Assembly: GCF_002563715.1 (NCBI RefSeq)
Contig: NZ_PDJJ01000001.1
Coordinates: 2,852,001-2,916,000, forward strand
Direction of reading: 5' to 3'
Length of the DNA: 64,000 nt
Source of the DNA: Isoptericola jiangsuensis
GTDB lineage: Bacteria; Actinomycetota; Actinomycetes; Actinomycetales; Cellulomonadaceae
The translations under genes were made by a program, and so were the position numbers. The notes under the pieces are model-generated. The model was not told where the DNA came from, did no database searches, and was given only the letters and a program-made list of their open reading frames with translations. This document shows, piece after piece, positions 7,059 through 15,384 of the stretch (positions within the stretch are counted from its first letter, which is position 1; each line of letters begins with the position of its first letter).

Positions 7059-8341
7059 CGGATCTCCCAGTAGTCGACCTCGGCACCTGCGGGCAGGTGC
7101 GCGACGCCGGGCGGCACGTGCACGAGGAGCGTAGCCGCCGCGAGGTGGGCCAGGAGGTGGGATCCCGGGCCGCCGACGAGGGCGACACGGCCGTCGGGGT
7201 CGAGGCGGCCGCGGCGCACCTGGTGCAGGTGCGGGGGCGAGTCGACGGCGGTGGCGAGCGGGGCGCGGCCGCGCGGCCGGTGGGCGGGCCCGGCGCCGGT
7301 GGCGGCGGCGAGGACGGGGCGCAGGAACAGCTCGAAGGACACGAGCGCGCTGACGGGGTTGCCGGGGAACGCGACGAGCGGGACCTCGGGGGGGTCCCCG
7401 GGCGCGCCGAGGGTGACGGTGCCGAGGCCCTGCGGTCCGCCGGGCTGCACGGCGACGTGTCCGAACCAGGCGTCGGTGAGGGTCTGGCGGACCACCTCGT
7501 ACGCGCCGGCGGAGACGCCGCCGCTGGTGACGACGAGCGCGACGTCGGCGGGGGCGTCGGCGAGGACGGCACGCAGGGCGGCGGGGTCGTCCGCGACGAC
7601 GCGGGGCGTGACCCGGCACCCGACCTGGGCGAGCGCGGCGGTGAGGGCGGCGCCGTTGGCGTCGTGGAGCTGCGCGGGGCCGAGGGTCTCGCCGGCGGGC
7701 ACGAGCTCGGACCCGGTGGAGACCAGCAGGACGTGCGGCGCCTCGGCGACCTCCACCTCGGTGACGCCCGACGCGACGAGCACGCCGAGCTGCGGCGGGC
7801 CGACCGGCGTGCCCGCGGGGACGACGACGTCCCCCGCGGCGACGTCGGACCCGCGGCGGCGGACGAACGTGCCGGCAGCGGCGGGGGTGGCGAACCGGAC
7901 GCCGGCGCGGGCGGCGGGGTCGGGGAACGCGGGCGGATCGGCGTCCTCGATCTTCACGACGGCGTCGGCGCCGGCGGGGACGGGGGCGCCGGTCATGACG
8001 GGCGCGGCGGTGCCGGCCTCCAGCGGCGGTGGCTGCGTGCCGGCCGGGACGGGCGCGGCGACGGGCAGCACGACCGGGCGCGCTGGCGTCGCCCCGGCCA
8101 GGTCGGCGGCGCCCACGGCGTACCCGTCCATCTGGGAGTTGTCGAAGCCCGGCAGGTCCAGCCCGGCGACGGCGTCGGCCACGAGGGTGCGCGGGGCGAG
8201 GACGCCCGCGGCCGCCGCGGCGAGGAGCCCGGCGAGCGGCAGGGTCGTGGCCCGCCGCGCGGCGGCGAGCCCTGCCTCGACCAGTCCGCGGACCGCCTCC
8301 TGGTGCTCGGGCACGGCCCGCCGGTCGGCGTGGTGATCCAT
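7055..8341 (-). CDS. moeA: Molybdopterin molybdotransferase MoeA (copy 1)
   Basis: Inserts molybdate into adenylylated molybdopterin. 428 aa, normal for MoeA. Visible: GFDNSQMDGYAV near residues 65-77, VMTGAPVPAGADAVVKIED, LLVSTGSELVPAGE, DVALVVTSGGVSAGAYEVV and FPGNPVSALVSFELF, ending in the domain-IV barrel. First gene of the operon moeA-moaC-mogA/moaE, with an ATGA overlap to moaC. A second, more divergent MoeA is at 32.5 kb, the only molybdenum-cofactor enzyme present twice here. No strong ribosome site precedes the ATG. Confidence 0.95.
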   Translation of the reverse strand: MDHHADRRAVPEHQEAVRGLVEAGLAAARRATTLPLAGLLAAAAAGVLAPRTLVADAVAGLDLPGFDNSQMDGYAVGAADLAGATPARPVVLPVAAPVPAGTQPPPLEAGTAAPVMTGAPVPAGADAVVKIEDADPPAFPDPAARAGVRFATPAAAGTFVRRRGSDVAAGDVVVPAGTPVGPPQLGVLVASGVTEVEVAEAPHVLLVSTGSELVPAGETLGPAQLHDANGAALTAALAQVGCRVTPRVVADDPAALRAVLADAPADVALVVTSGGVSAGAYEVVRQTLTDAWFGHVAVQPGGPQGLGTVTLGAPGDPPEVPLVAFPGNPVSALVSFELFLRPVLAAATGAGPAHRPRGRAPLATAVDSPPHLHQVRRGRLDPDGRVALVGGPGSHLLAHLAAATLLVHVPPGVAHLPAGAEVDYWEIR

Positions 8342-8371
8342 GCCGAGCAGCCTACGAGGTGCGCGCGGGCG

Positions 8372-9235
8372 TCAGGAGGACACGTCCGCCGTCGTGAAGC
8401 GGCTCCACGCGAGCGTGCCGAAGATCGCGACCCACGCGGCCTGCACGGCCAGCCCCGCGGCCAGCGTCGAGGCGTCCACCTGCAGCCGCAGGAACTCCCC
8501 GAGGTCGAGCCAGTGGTGCGTGAGCAGCGCCGGGTGGATCGCGGACAGCTGCGGCAGGGCGTCGAGCACGCCGCTGACGATGGCCACGACGACGGTGGCG
8601 GCCATCGCCGCCACGGGGACCTCGGTGAGCGTGGACAGGAACAGGCCGACCGCGACCAGCCCCGTCAGGGAGAGGACGACGTAGCCGACGACGCCGAGGG
8701 CGCGGAGCATGCCCTCGGCGAGCGGGATCGTGTCGCCCGACAGCAGCACGACGTCGCCGACGCCGAAGTAGGCCGCGCCCGCGACGAGGCCGACCACGGC
8801 GATGGCGAGGACGGCGGCGCCCGCGTAGGCGAGCGCCGCGACGGCCTTGGCCAGGAGCAGGCGGGTGCGCGGGACGGGCACGACGAGCAGGTAGCGCAGC
8901 GTGCCGGCGGACGCCTCCCCCGCGACGGCGTCGCCGGAGACGATGGCGACGCACAGCGGAAGGAGGAACGGCAGGCAGCTCACCAGCGCGGCGAACACGA
9001 GGAACAGGCCGTTGCCGGTGACGCGGTCGAGGAACGGCGGTCCCTGCCCGGCCACGGGCGTGCCCTGCGTGACGAACAGGACGGTGCCGACCAGGAGCGG
9101 GACGCACGCCAGTCCGGCGAGCAGCACGAGGTTGCGCACCCGGCCGAACACGAGGCGCAGCTCGCTGCGCAGCAGGCGGGCCGTGGCGCGGGGCGCGGAC
9201 GCGACGGGCGCCGCCGTGGTCTCAGCGAGCGACAT
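8372..9235 (-). CDS. ABC-2 type transporter permease
   Basis: Membrane subunit (287 aa) of an exporter, partnered with the ATPase encoded just upstream. About six hydrophobic segments: residues ~33-52 (LVLLAGLACVPLLVG), ~75-98, ~125-150, ~165-190, ~200-225 and ~255-275. EASAGTLRYLLVVPVPRTR matches the conserved region after the second segment of ABC-2 permeases. The ATG at 9235 lies 14 bases inside the ATPase 3' end. The substrate is unknown. The linked LolA-like protein and divergent two-component system suggest an envelope-stress or drug-export module; this is inference. Confidence 0.85.
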   Translation of the reverse strand: MSLAETTAAPVASAPRATARLLRSELRLVFGRVRNLVLLAGLACVPLLVGTVLFVTQGTPVAGQGPPFLDRVTGNGLFLVFAALVSCLPFLLPLCVAIVSGDAVAGEASAGTLRYLLVVPVPRTRLLLAKAVAALAYAGAAVLAIAVVGLVAGAAYFGVGDVVLLSGDTIPLAEGMLRALGVVGYVVLSLTGLVAVGLFLSTLTEVPVAAMAATVVVAIVSGVLDALPQLSAIHPALLTHHWLDLGEFLRLQVDASTLAAGLAVQAAWVAIFGTLAWSRFTTADVSS

Positions 9236-10181
9236 CGAAGCCCTCCCCGGTGAGCCGGACGAACACGTCCTCCAGGGTGGGCCGCCGGACCTCCAGGCCG
9301 AGGAGGTCGACGCCGTCGCCGACGATCGCCTGGGCGACCTTCTCCACGGCGACGGTGCCCAGCGGCGCGGTGACCACGTCGCCGTCGGCGCGGGCGTCGG
9401 GCAGGCCGAGGCCCGCCAGGACGCGCACCGCGTGGTCACGCTGGTCCGCGCGGGTCGTGACCCGCACCTGGGTGGTGCCCTCGTCGGCGATCTCGGTGCG
9501 GGTGCCCTGGGCGAGCAGCCGGCCGCGGCTCATGATCCCGACGTGGGTGCACACCTGCTCGATCTCGCTGAGCAGGTGGGAGGAGACGAGGACGGTCGAG
9601 CCGCCGTCGGCGAGCTCGCGCACGAGCGCGCGCACCTCACGGGTGCCCTGCGGGTCGAGGCCGTTGGTGGGCTCGTCGAGCAGCAGCAGGTCGCGGGGGC
9701 GCAGCAGCGCGGCCGCGAGTCCCAGGCGCTGCTTCATGCCGAGGGAGTACTGCCGGTACCGCTTGGCGGCGGCCGCGGTCAGCCCGACCCGGTCGAGCGC
9801 GGCACCGACCCGCCGGTCACGGGTGGCCGGGTCGGCGGTCGCGTCGACGGCGTCCAGCCGGTCGAGGTTCGCCCGTCCCGACAGGTACGGGTGGAACGCC
9901 GGGCCCTCCACCAGCGCGCCGACGCGCGGCAGCACGGTCGTACCGCCGGTCGGCATCGGGGTGCCCAGCAGCTCCACCGACCCCGTGGTGGGGGCCACGA
10001 GGCCGAGGAGCATCCGGATCGTCGTCGTCTTGCCCGACCCGTTCGGCCCGAGGAACCCGTAGACCGCGCCCCGCGGGACGAGCAGGTCGATCCCGTCGAC
10101 GCCGACCTGCCCCGACCGGAACCGCTTCGTCAGGCCGCTCGTGCGGACCGCGGCGTCCACGGTCGCGGCCCCGGCCGTCAT
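9222..10181 (-). CDS. ABC transporter ATP-binding protein (exporter type)
   Basis: Cytosolic ATPase of 319 aa for the ABC-2 permease downstream. Walker A GPNGSGKTT, signature YSLGMKQRLGLA, Walker B LLLLDEPTNGLDP and the switch-histidine region VLVSSHLLSEIEQV are all intact. The C-terminal ~90 residues match the extra domain of BcrA/DrrA-like exporters (TLEDVFVRLTGEG). The start overlaps the LolA-like gene stop (ATGA), giving an operon LolA-like - ATPase - permease. It would power export of an unidentified lipid, peptide or drug. Confidence 0.9.
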   Translation of the reverse strand: MTAGAATVDAAVRTSGLTKRFRSGQVGVDGIDLLVPRGAVYGFLGPNGSGKTTTIRMLLGLVAPTTGSVELLGTPMPTGGTTVLPRVGALVEGPAFHPYLSGRANLDRLDAVDATADPATRDRRVGAALDRVGLTAAAAKRYRQYSLGMKQRLGLAAALLRPRDLLLLDEPTNGLDPQGTREVRALVRELADGGSTVLVSSHLLSEIEQVCTHVGIMSRGRLLAQGTRTEIADEGTTQVRVTTRADQRDHAVRVLAGLGLPDARADGDVVTAPLGTVAVEKVAQAIVGDGVDLLGLEVRRPTLEDVFVRLTGEGFDVAR

Positions 10182-11395
10182 CCGGCGAGCTCCTCGAGCG
10201 TCGCGGGCGGCACGGACCCGGCCAGGACGCGGCCGTCGTCCGTGACGAGCACGGACAGCAGCGCCGAGGTCAGCAGGCGCCCGCCGTCGACCGGCGTGGT
10301 GAGCTGCTCGTACAGGGCCTGCGTGTCGAGCTCGGGCAGGCCCGGCATCTCGCCGTCCTGCGTGTCGGTCAGCTCGCCGAACAGGTCGTCGGCGCCGCTC
10401 GACCCGGTGCTGCCCTCGGGCAGGCGGCCCTGCGCCGTCGCCCCGAGGATCGCGTCCACGTCGACGTCGGAGACCTCCACGACCGTCTCCCAGCCGGTGC
10501 CGGAGACCGCGACGCCCGCGTCGGCGCCCAGCGCCTCGCTGCTCGGTGCCCCCGTCGTGCCGGGCTCCGGCAGCGGGACCACGACCTCGCGGACGTCCGC
10601 GCCCGCCGGGGCGGAGAAGGCGAACACGCTCGGGTCCGGGGCGTCGAACGAGACGTCGGTGAACCCCACCTCGACCGCCGGGGCCGCGGGGTCCGTCACG
10701 CTCCACACCTGCGTGCGCAGGGGCACCCAGGTCTCGGCGTCCACCGCGACGCGCACCCGGTCCACCAGCGTGCCGTCGGTCTGCGGCCGCAGCTCCAGCT
10801 GGTAGGCGGCCCGCCCGGCGACCTCCACCGGCTCCGTCGTCGTGACGTCGGTGGTCACGCGGGCGTGCGCCAGCGCCAGGTCCGCGGCCTCCGCGGGCGT
10901 GGGCACATCACCCTCGACCGCCGGCCCGGACCCGTCGGACATCTCCTCCCAGCGCTCCGCGTCCGCCGGGTCGAGCACGTAGTGCACGGCCTCGTCGTCG
11001 GTGCTGGAGTACGTCCACGCCTCCGGCCCGTCCCGGACGACCGAGTACTCGGACACGTCGCCGAGCAGGGCCGCGCGCGAGGCGTCCGCGCCGTCCGACC
11101 AGACCCGCACCGTCGTGCTGCCGCCCAGCAGGTCCAGCGGGCCCGCGCCCTGCAGGTCCGAGACCGTGACGTCCGGCAGCCCGAGACGCGCCGTGTACAC
11201 GACGGTCCCGGAGACCGGCACCCGGTCGGCGGCCGCCATCCGGTCGACGAGCTCGTCGGCCGTGACGGCGGGCAGGTCGTCGCTCGCCACCGCCCCGAGC
11301 GTGGCGGGGACGGCGAAAGCGGCGGCGACGACCCCGGCGACGGCCGCCGGGAGGGCCCACCGGGCCCGGGGGGAGAGTCTGCGCGAGGTGTCCAT
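10178..11395 (-). CDS. LolA-like (lipoprotein-carrier superfamily) exported protein
   Basis: 405-aa protein with an N-terminal membrane or signal segment (ALPAAVAGVVAAAFAVP, residues ~17-33) and a beta-rich extracytoplasmic body. Segments such as VAGRAAYQLELRPQTDGTLV, DAETWVPLRTQVW and VEVGFTDVSFDAPDPSVF resemble the LolA/DUF2092-type fold that binds acyl chains in related proteins. The last ~60 residues contain a YEQLTTPVDGGRLLTSALLSVLVTDDGR-like tail (position ~360-395). First gene of the exporter operon and divergent from a two-component system across a 122-bp gap. ATG 11395 follows a weak AGGGTGG. Function is inferred from fold only; it could hand substrate to or sense it for the exporter. 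Confidence 0.7.
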   Translation of the reverse strand: MDTSRRLSPRARWALPAAVAGVVAAAFAVPATLGAVASDDLPAVTADELVDRMAAADRVPVSGTVVYTARLGLPDVTVSDLQGAGPLDLLGGSTTVRVWSDGADASRAALLGDVSEYSVVRDGPEAWTYSSTDDEAVHYVLDPADAERWEEMSDGSGPAVEGDVPTPAEAADLALAHARVTTDVTTTEPVEVAGRAAYQLELRPQTDGTLVDRVRVAVDAETWVPLRTQVWSVTDPAAPAVEVGFTDVSFDAPDPSVFAFSAPAGADVREVVVPLPEPGTTGAPSSEALGADAGVAVSGTGWETVVEVSDVDVDAILGATAQGRLPEGSTGSSGADDLFGELTDTQDGEMPGLPELDTQALYEQLTTPVDGGRLLTSALLSVLVTDDGRVLAGSVPPATLEELAG

Positions 11396-11418
11396 GGGAC
11401 CACCCTGGCCGAGGCCAC

Positions 11419-11435
11419 CTGAGACCACGCTGAGA
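11419..11435. promoter_or_regulatory. Candidate response-regulator box (CTGAGA direct repeat, 11-bp period)
   Basis: CTGAGA at 11419-11424 and again at 11430-11435, one helical turn apart, in the 122-bp gap between the LolA-like/exporter operon and the divergent response regulator gene. OmpR/PhoB-family regulators bind direct repeats of this period, so it is a plausible autoregulatory site. Confidence 0.4.
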
Positions 11436-11505
11436 ACGCCCCCGAGGGCGCACCCCGGGCCGCGGCGCAGGACACGCCGGGGACGCGCCCGGCGCCCGCC
11501 GGTGC

Positions 11506-11511
11506 CATGCT
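11506..11511 (+). promoter_or_regulatory. -10 element for a leaderless response-regulator mRNA
   Basis: CATGCT ends six bases before the GTG at 11518, and no ribosome site is visible. This fits the CA/TANNNT leaderless pattern seen before several other genes in this window. Confidence 0.35.
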
Positions 11512-11517
11512 GCGGGG

Positions 11518-12174
11518 GTGCGCATCCTGGTGGTGGAGGACGAGCCGGTGCTCGCCAAGGCCCTGCGCCGCGGCCTGCAGGCCGAGGGGTTCGCCGTCGA
11601 CGTCGCCCCCGACGGCGAGTCCGGGCTCGCGCTCGCGCTCGACGGCGACCACGACGTCGTCGTCCTCGACCTCATGCTCCCGCGCCGCTCCGGCCTCGAC
11701 GTGCTGCGCACGATGCGCCGCGAGGAGGTCTGGACGCCCGTCCTCGTCCTCAGCGCCAAGGACACCGACGCCGACGTCACCCGCGGACTCGACGTCGGCG
11801 CCGACGACTACCTGCCCAAGCCCTTCGCGTTCAGCGTGCTCGTCGCCCGGCTGCGCGCCCTGCTGCGGCGCGGCGCCCCGCCCCGCCCCACGCTCCTGCG
11901 GGCGGGCGCCCTCACCCTCGACCCCGCCACCCGCGAGGTGCGGCGCGACGGCGAGCCGGTCGAGCTCACCACCCGCGAGACCGCGCTGCTGGAGCACCTC
12001 ATGCGCCGCCCCGGGGAGGTCCTGTCCAAGGTCGAGCTGCGCGACCACGTGTGGGACGCCGCCGGCGACGACCTCAACGTCGTCGAGGTGTACGTCGGCT
12101 ACCTGCGCCGCAAGCTCGGCCGCGGCGCCGTCGAGACGGTGCGGGGCGCCGGATACCGGGTCGTGGGCCGGTGA
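11518..12174 (+). CDS. OmpR/PhoB-family response regulator
   Basis: DNA-binding response regulator of 218 aa, probably controlling the divergent LolA-like/ABC exporter operon and its own gene. Receiver domain residues 1-115: acidic pocket EDE at 7-9, phospho-acceptor D51 in VVVLDLMLP, S79 and K101 (LPKPF). Winged-helix domain ~125-218 with LTTRETALLEHLMRRPGEV, VYVGYLRRKLG and the terminal VRGAGYRVV. The GTG start is nearly leaderless. The stop overlaps the GTG of the histidine kinase gene (GTGA). Confidence 0.93.
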   Translation: MRILVVEDEPVLAKALRRGLQAEGFAVDVAPDGESGLALALDGDHDVVVLDLMLPRRSGLDVLRTMRREEVWTPVLVLSAKDTDADVTRGLDVGADDYLPKPFAFSVLVARLRALLRRGAPPRPTLLRAGALTLDPATREVRRDGEPVELTTRETALLEHLMRRPGEVLSKVELRDHVWDAAGDDLNVVEVYVGYLRRKLGRGAVETVRGAGYRVVGR

Positions 12175-13502
12175 GACGGGGCTGGTCCCTGCGCCGGCGG
12201 CTCACCCTCGTGGCCGCCGGCGCGACCGGCGCCGCCCTCGTCCTCGGCGCGCTGGCCCTCACCTCCGTCGTGTCGCAGAGCCGGGTGGCCGCCACCGACG
12301 CCGTGCTGGTCGGGACCGCCGCCCAGGTCGCCGCCCTCGTCGCCGACGACCGGCTCCCCGAGGTGCTCGCTGCCGACGAGCCCGGCGAGGTCGTCCAGCT
12401 CCTCGACGCCGCCGGGCAGGTCGTCGCGTCCTCCCCCAACGCGAGCCGCACCCTGCCCGTCCTCGCGCCCGACACCCTCGCCGCCACGCCCGACGGCGCC
12501 GCGACCCGCGACGGCACCGCCTACGGCAGCGGACCCGCCCGCGTCCTGGTGGACACCCTGCCGACCGGCGAGCGCGTCGTCGCCGCCCTCCCCCTGGCCG
12601 AGATCGAGGGGGCGCTGCGCGCCCTGCGCCTCTCGCTCGGCGTCGTCGTCCCCGTGCTCACCCTCACGCTCGGCCTGGTGACGTGGTTGCTGCTCGGCCG
12701 CGCCCTGCGCCCCGTCGAGGAGCTGCGCGCCGGCGCCGCGCGGGTCAGCGGCGTCGGCGGACCCGGCACGCTCCCCGTCCCCGACGCCCAGGAGATCGCC
12801 GCGCTCGCCCGCACCCTCAACGCGATGCTCGACCGCCTCGACGCCTCCGCCCGGCGCCAGACCGACTTCGTGGCCGACGCCGCCCACGAGCTCCGCTCCC
12901 CCATCGCCGCGCTGCGCACCACTCTCGAGGTCGCCCGGCAGCACCCCGAGGCGTACGAGGGCACCGAGCTCACCGCCGACCTCGCCCACGAGGTGGTCCG
13001 CCTCCAGGCGCTCGCGGACGACCTGCTCGTGCTCGCCCGGGTGGGCGCCTCCCCCCGGGAGGTGCGGGACGTCGACCTGCGCGACGTGGTCCACGACGCC
13101 GTCGGCGACGTGGACCTGCACGGCGAGGGCCGCGCGGTCGCCGACCCCGCCGCGGTGGGCCGGGTGGTGCGCAACCTCGTGGACAACGCGCGACGGTTCG
13201 CGGCCACCCGGGTGCTGGTCGAGGTGCGCGACGGCGTCGTGACGGTGGACGACGACGGTCCGGGGATCCCGGCGGCCGACCGGGAGCGGGTGTTCGAGCG
13301 GTTCACGCGGCTCGGCACGGCGCGTGGCCGCGACTCCGGCGGGACCGGGCTGGGGCTCGCCATCGCGCGCGAGGTCGCCCGGGAGCACGGGGGCGACGTG
13401 ACGCTGGACGACGGCCCGCTCGGCGGGCTCCGCGCCACCGTGACCCTGCCGGTGCCGCCGACGGGCCGACCAAGTCAGGCGACCGCGAGCTCCAGCCGGT
13501 AG
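12171..13502 (+). CDS. Sensor histidine kinase
   Basis: Membrane sensor kinase (443 aa) for the regulator just upstream. Transmembrane segments at residues ~11-34 and ~153-176 enclose a ~118-residue extracytoplasmic domain. HAMP follows (~177-228), then the dimerisation helix with phospho-accepting H239 in DAAHELRSPIAALRTTLE, an N-box VRNLVDNARRF, and the ATP-lid boxes VDDDGPGIP and GGTGLGLAIAREV. The GTG overlaps the regulator stop. The 3' end overlaps the convergent hemD-like gene by 28 bases (13475-13502), so the two transcripts are antisense to each other there. Its signal is unknown. Confidence 0.92.
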   Translation: MRRGWSLRRRLTLVAAGATGAALVLGALALTSVVSQSRVAATDAVLVGTAAQVAALVADDRLPEVLAADEPGEVVQLLDAAGQVVASSPNASRTLPVLAPDTLAATPDGAATRDGTAYGSGPARVLVDTLPTGERVVAALPLAEIEGALRALRLSLGVVVPVLTLTLGLVTWLLLGRALRPVEELRAGAARVSGVGGPGTLPVPDAQEIAALARTLNAMLDRLDASARRQTDFVADAAHELRSPIAALRTTLEVARQHPEAYEGTELTADLAHEVVRLQALADDLLVLARVGASPREVRDVDLRDVVHDAVGDVDLHGEGRAVADPAAVGRVVRNLVDNARRFAATRVLVEVRDGVVTVDDDGPGIPAADRERVFERFTRLGTARGRDSGGTGLGLAIAREVAREHGGDVTLDDGPLGGLRATVTLPVPPTGRPSQATASSSR

Positions 13503-14638
13503 CCCCGCTTCACGACCGTCTTGACGAGGTCCCGCCGCCCGGTGGCCTCGCGCAGCCGGGCGATCGCGACCTCGACGGCGTGCCCGTCGCGGGACACGCC
13601 CGGCAGGACGTCCAGCACGGCCTCGCGGGTGACGACGCCGCCCCCGGCCGCGGCGAGCAGGCGCAGCACCTCGACCCCGGTGGGCGACAGGGGCAGCACC
13701 TGGCCGTCGAGCACCGCCACGCGCGCCCGGATGACGAGGGGGCCGGCGACCGTGCCGAGCGCGACCGCCTCGATCTGCTCGTAGTGCCCCACCAGGGCGC
13801 GCACGAGGGCACCGAGGCGGCCGCGCTCCGGCTCCAGGGTCGGGATGCCACGGTGCGCCAGCGGGCGGGAGGTGACAGGGCCGACGGACGCGGCGACCAT
13901 CTGGCCCGCGGCGAACCGGGCCACGACCTCGTCGAGCAGGCCCGCCTGCTCCACGGCCTCCAGCCAGGCCTCGGCGCCCGGCGCGGAGGTGAACACGACG
14001 GCGTCGATCTCCCCCGCGGCGGCGGCGCGCACGGACGCGCGCAGGGCCTCCGGGTCCGGGGTGGCGCCCCACCGGTACACCACGAGCGGGGACACCCGGG
14101 CGCCGGCCTTGGCGAACACCTCGTCCAGGCCGTCGGCGCCCGCGCCGTGGTGCTGGATCGCGACGTGCAGGCCCTGCACGCCCTCGCTGAGCAGCACCTC
14201 GGCGACCTCGGCGGCGGTCTCGGACTCCGCCACCCAGTCGGTGCTCAGGCCCGCGGCCTGCACCGCGCCGCGCGCCTTGGGCCCGCGCGCCACGATCCGG
14301 GCGCCGCCCAGCACGCGCAGCAGGTCGTCGGCCAGGCCGTGGGCGTCCGCCGCCTCGACCCACGCGCGGAACCCCACGCCCGTCGTGGCGACGACGACGT
14401 CCGGCGGGTCGTCGACGAGCGCGGCGGTGGCCGCCACCAGGGTGTCGTCGTCGACGTGCGGCACCATGCTGAGGGCCGGGGCGTGCCGCACGGCCGCACC
14501 GCGACGGCCGAGCGCGGCGGCGAGCTCGCCCGAGCGCCGGTCCGCCGTGACGAGCACGGTGCACCCGGCCATCACCTGTCCCAGCGCGGGCCGCGTCGCG
14601 GTGTCACCCACGCGCGCCCCCCACGACTCCTCGGTCAC
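13475..14638 (-). CDS. Uroporphyrinogen-III synthase with C-terminal winged-helix domain
   Basis: 387-aa bifunctional protein. Residues ~20-285 are HemD-like and would close the tetrapyrrole ring to uroporphyrinogen III (VVATTGVGFRAWV, AVVFTSAPGAEAWL, VGPVTSRPLAHRGIPTL). Residues ~295-387 are an OmpR-type winged helix (LPLSPTGVEVLRLLAAAGGG, VEVAIARLREATG, VKTVVKRGYRLEL) with no receiver domain. This architecture is known from mycobacteria and related actinobacteria next to nitrite genes, where it may act as a regulator. It sits at the end of the nir cluster and overlaps the SUMT gene by 35 bases. GTG 14638 is chosen; ATG 14572 would avoid the overlap and keeps most of the domain. Confidence 0.85.
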   Translation of the reverse strand: MTEESWGARVGDTATRPALGQVMAGCTVLVTADRRSGELAAALGRRGAAVRHAPALSMVPHVDDDTLVAATAALVDDPPDVVVATTGVGFRAWVEAADAHGLADDLLRVLGGARIVARGPKARGAVQAAGLSTDWVAESETAAEVAEVLLSEGVQGLHVAIQHHGAGADGLDEVFAKAGARVSPLVVYRWGATPDPEALRASVRAAAAGEIDAVVFTSAPGAEAWLEAVEQAGLLDEVVARFAAGQMVAASVGPVTSRPLAHRGIPTLEPERGRLGALVRALVGHYEQIEAVALGTVAGPLVIRARVAVLDGQVLPLSPTGVEVLRLLAAAGGGVVTREAVLDVLPGVSRDGHAVEVAIARLREATGRRDLVKTVVKRGYRLELAVA

Positions 14639-15383
14639 CGGTGCCCTCCAGCAGTCCCTCGGCGGCCACGTCCCCGACCACGATCACGGCGGGGGCGGTC
14701 ACGCCGACCTCCTCGGCCCGCTTGGCCGCGAGGTCGAGACCGACCCGCGTCACGCGCTGCTGCGGCGTGGACCCCCGTTCCACGATCGCCACGGGGGTGG
14801 CCGGGTCCGCACCGGCGTCGAGCAGGCGGGCCACGATCGCCGGCAGGGCGGACACCCCCATGAGGATCACCAGGGTAGCGGCACGGGCGGTGACGCAGGC
14901 CACGGCGACGTCGTCGAGCTCCTGCTCACCGGCCCGCGTGTGCGCCGTGACGACGTGGAACGCCGTCGTCGTGCCGCGGTGGGTGAGCGGGACGCCCGCG
15001 AGCGCCGGGACGGCGAGCGCCGACGAGACGCCGGGCACGACCTCGACGGGCACGCCCGCGGCGGCGCACGCGGCCCACTCCTCGCCGCCGCGGCCGAACA
15101 CGAACGGGTCGCCGCCCTTGAGCCGGACGACGTGCCGTCCGGCCCGGGCGTGCCGCACGAGCAGGGCGTCGATGTCGGCCTGCGGGAGCTTGTGGTGCCC
15201 GGGGGTCTTGCCGACGTCGACCACCTCGACGTCCGCGCCGAGGTCGGCGAGGACCTCGAGCGGGACGAGGCGGTCGTGCACGACGACGTCGGCCGTGGTG
15301 AGGGTTCGCCAGGCGCGGTAGGTGAGCAGGTCGGCGGCGCCCGGGCCGGCTCCGACGAGGGTGACGCGCCCCGGGGCGGTCAC
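14604..15383 (-). CDS. cobA: Uroporphyrinogen-III C-methyltransferase (SUMT)
   Basis: SAM-dependent double methylation of uroporphyrinogen III to precorrin-2, the entry step to siroheme, the cofactor of the NirB nitrite reductase encoded upstream. 259 aa, a single-domain SUMT without the CysG oxidase/ferrochelatase part. Motifs: VGAGPGAADLLT, VVVHDRLV, RLKGGDPFVFGRGGEE, VPGVSSALAVPALAGVPLTHRG and the terminal VIVVGDVA. Starts at GTG 15383, one base after the nirD stop. The enzyme finishing siroheme (dehydrogenase/ferrochelatase) is not in this window. Confidence 0.93.
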   Translation of the reverse strand: MTAPGRVTLVGAGPGAADLLTYRAWRTLTTADVVVHDRLVPLEVLADLGADVEVVDVGKTPGHHKLPQADIDALLVRHARAGRHVVRLKGGDPFVFGRGGEEWAACAAAGVPVEVVPGVSSALAVPALAGVPLTHRGTTTAFHVVTAHTRAGEQELDDVAVACVTARAATLVILMGVSALPAIVARLLDAGADPATPVAIVERGSTPQQRVTRVGLDLAAKRAEEVGVTAPAVIVVGDVAAEGLLEGTGDRGVVGGARG

Positions 15384-15384
15384 G

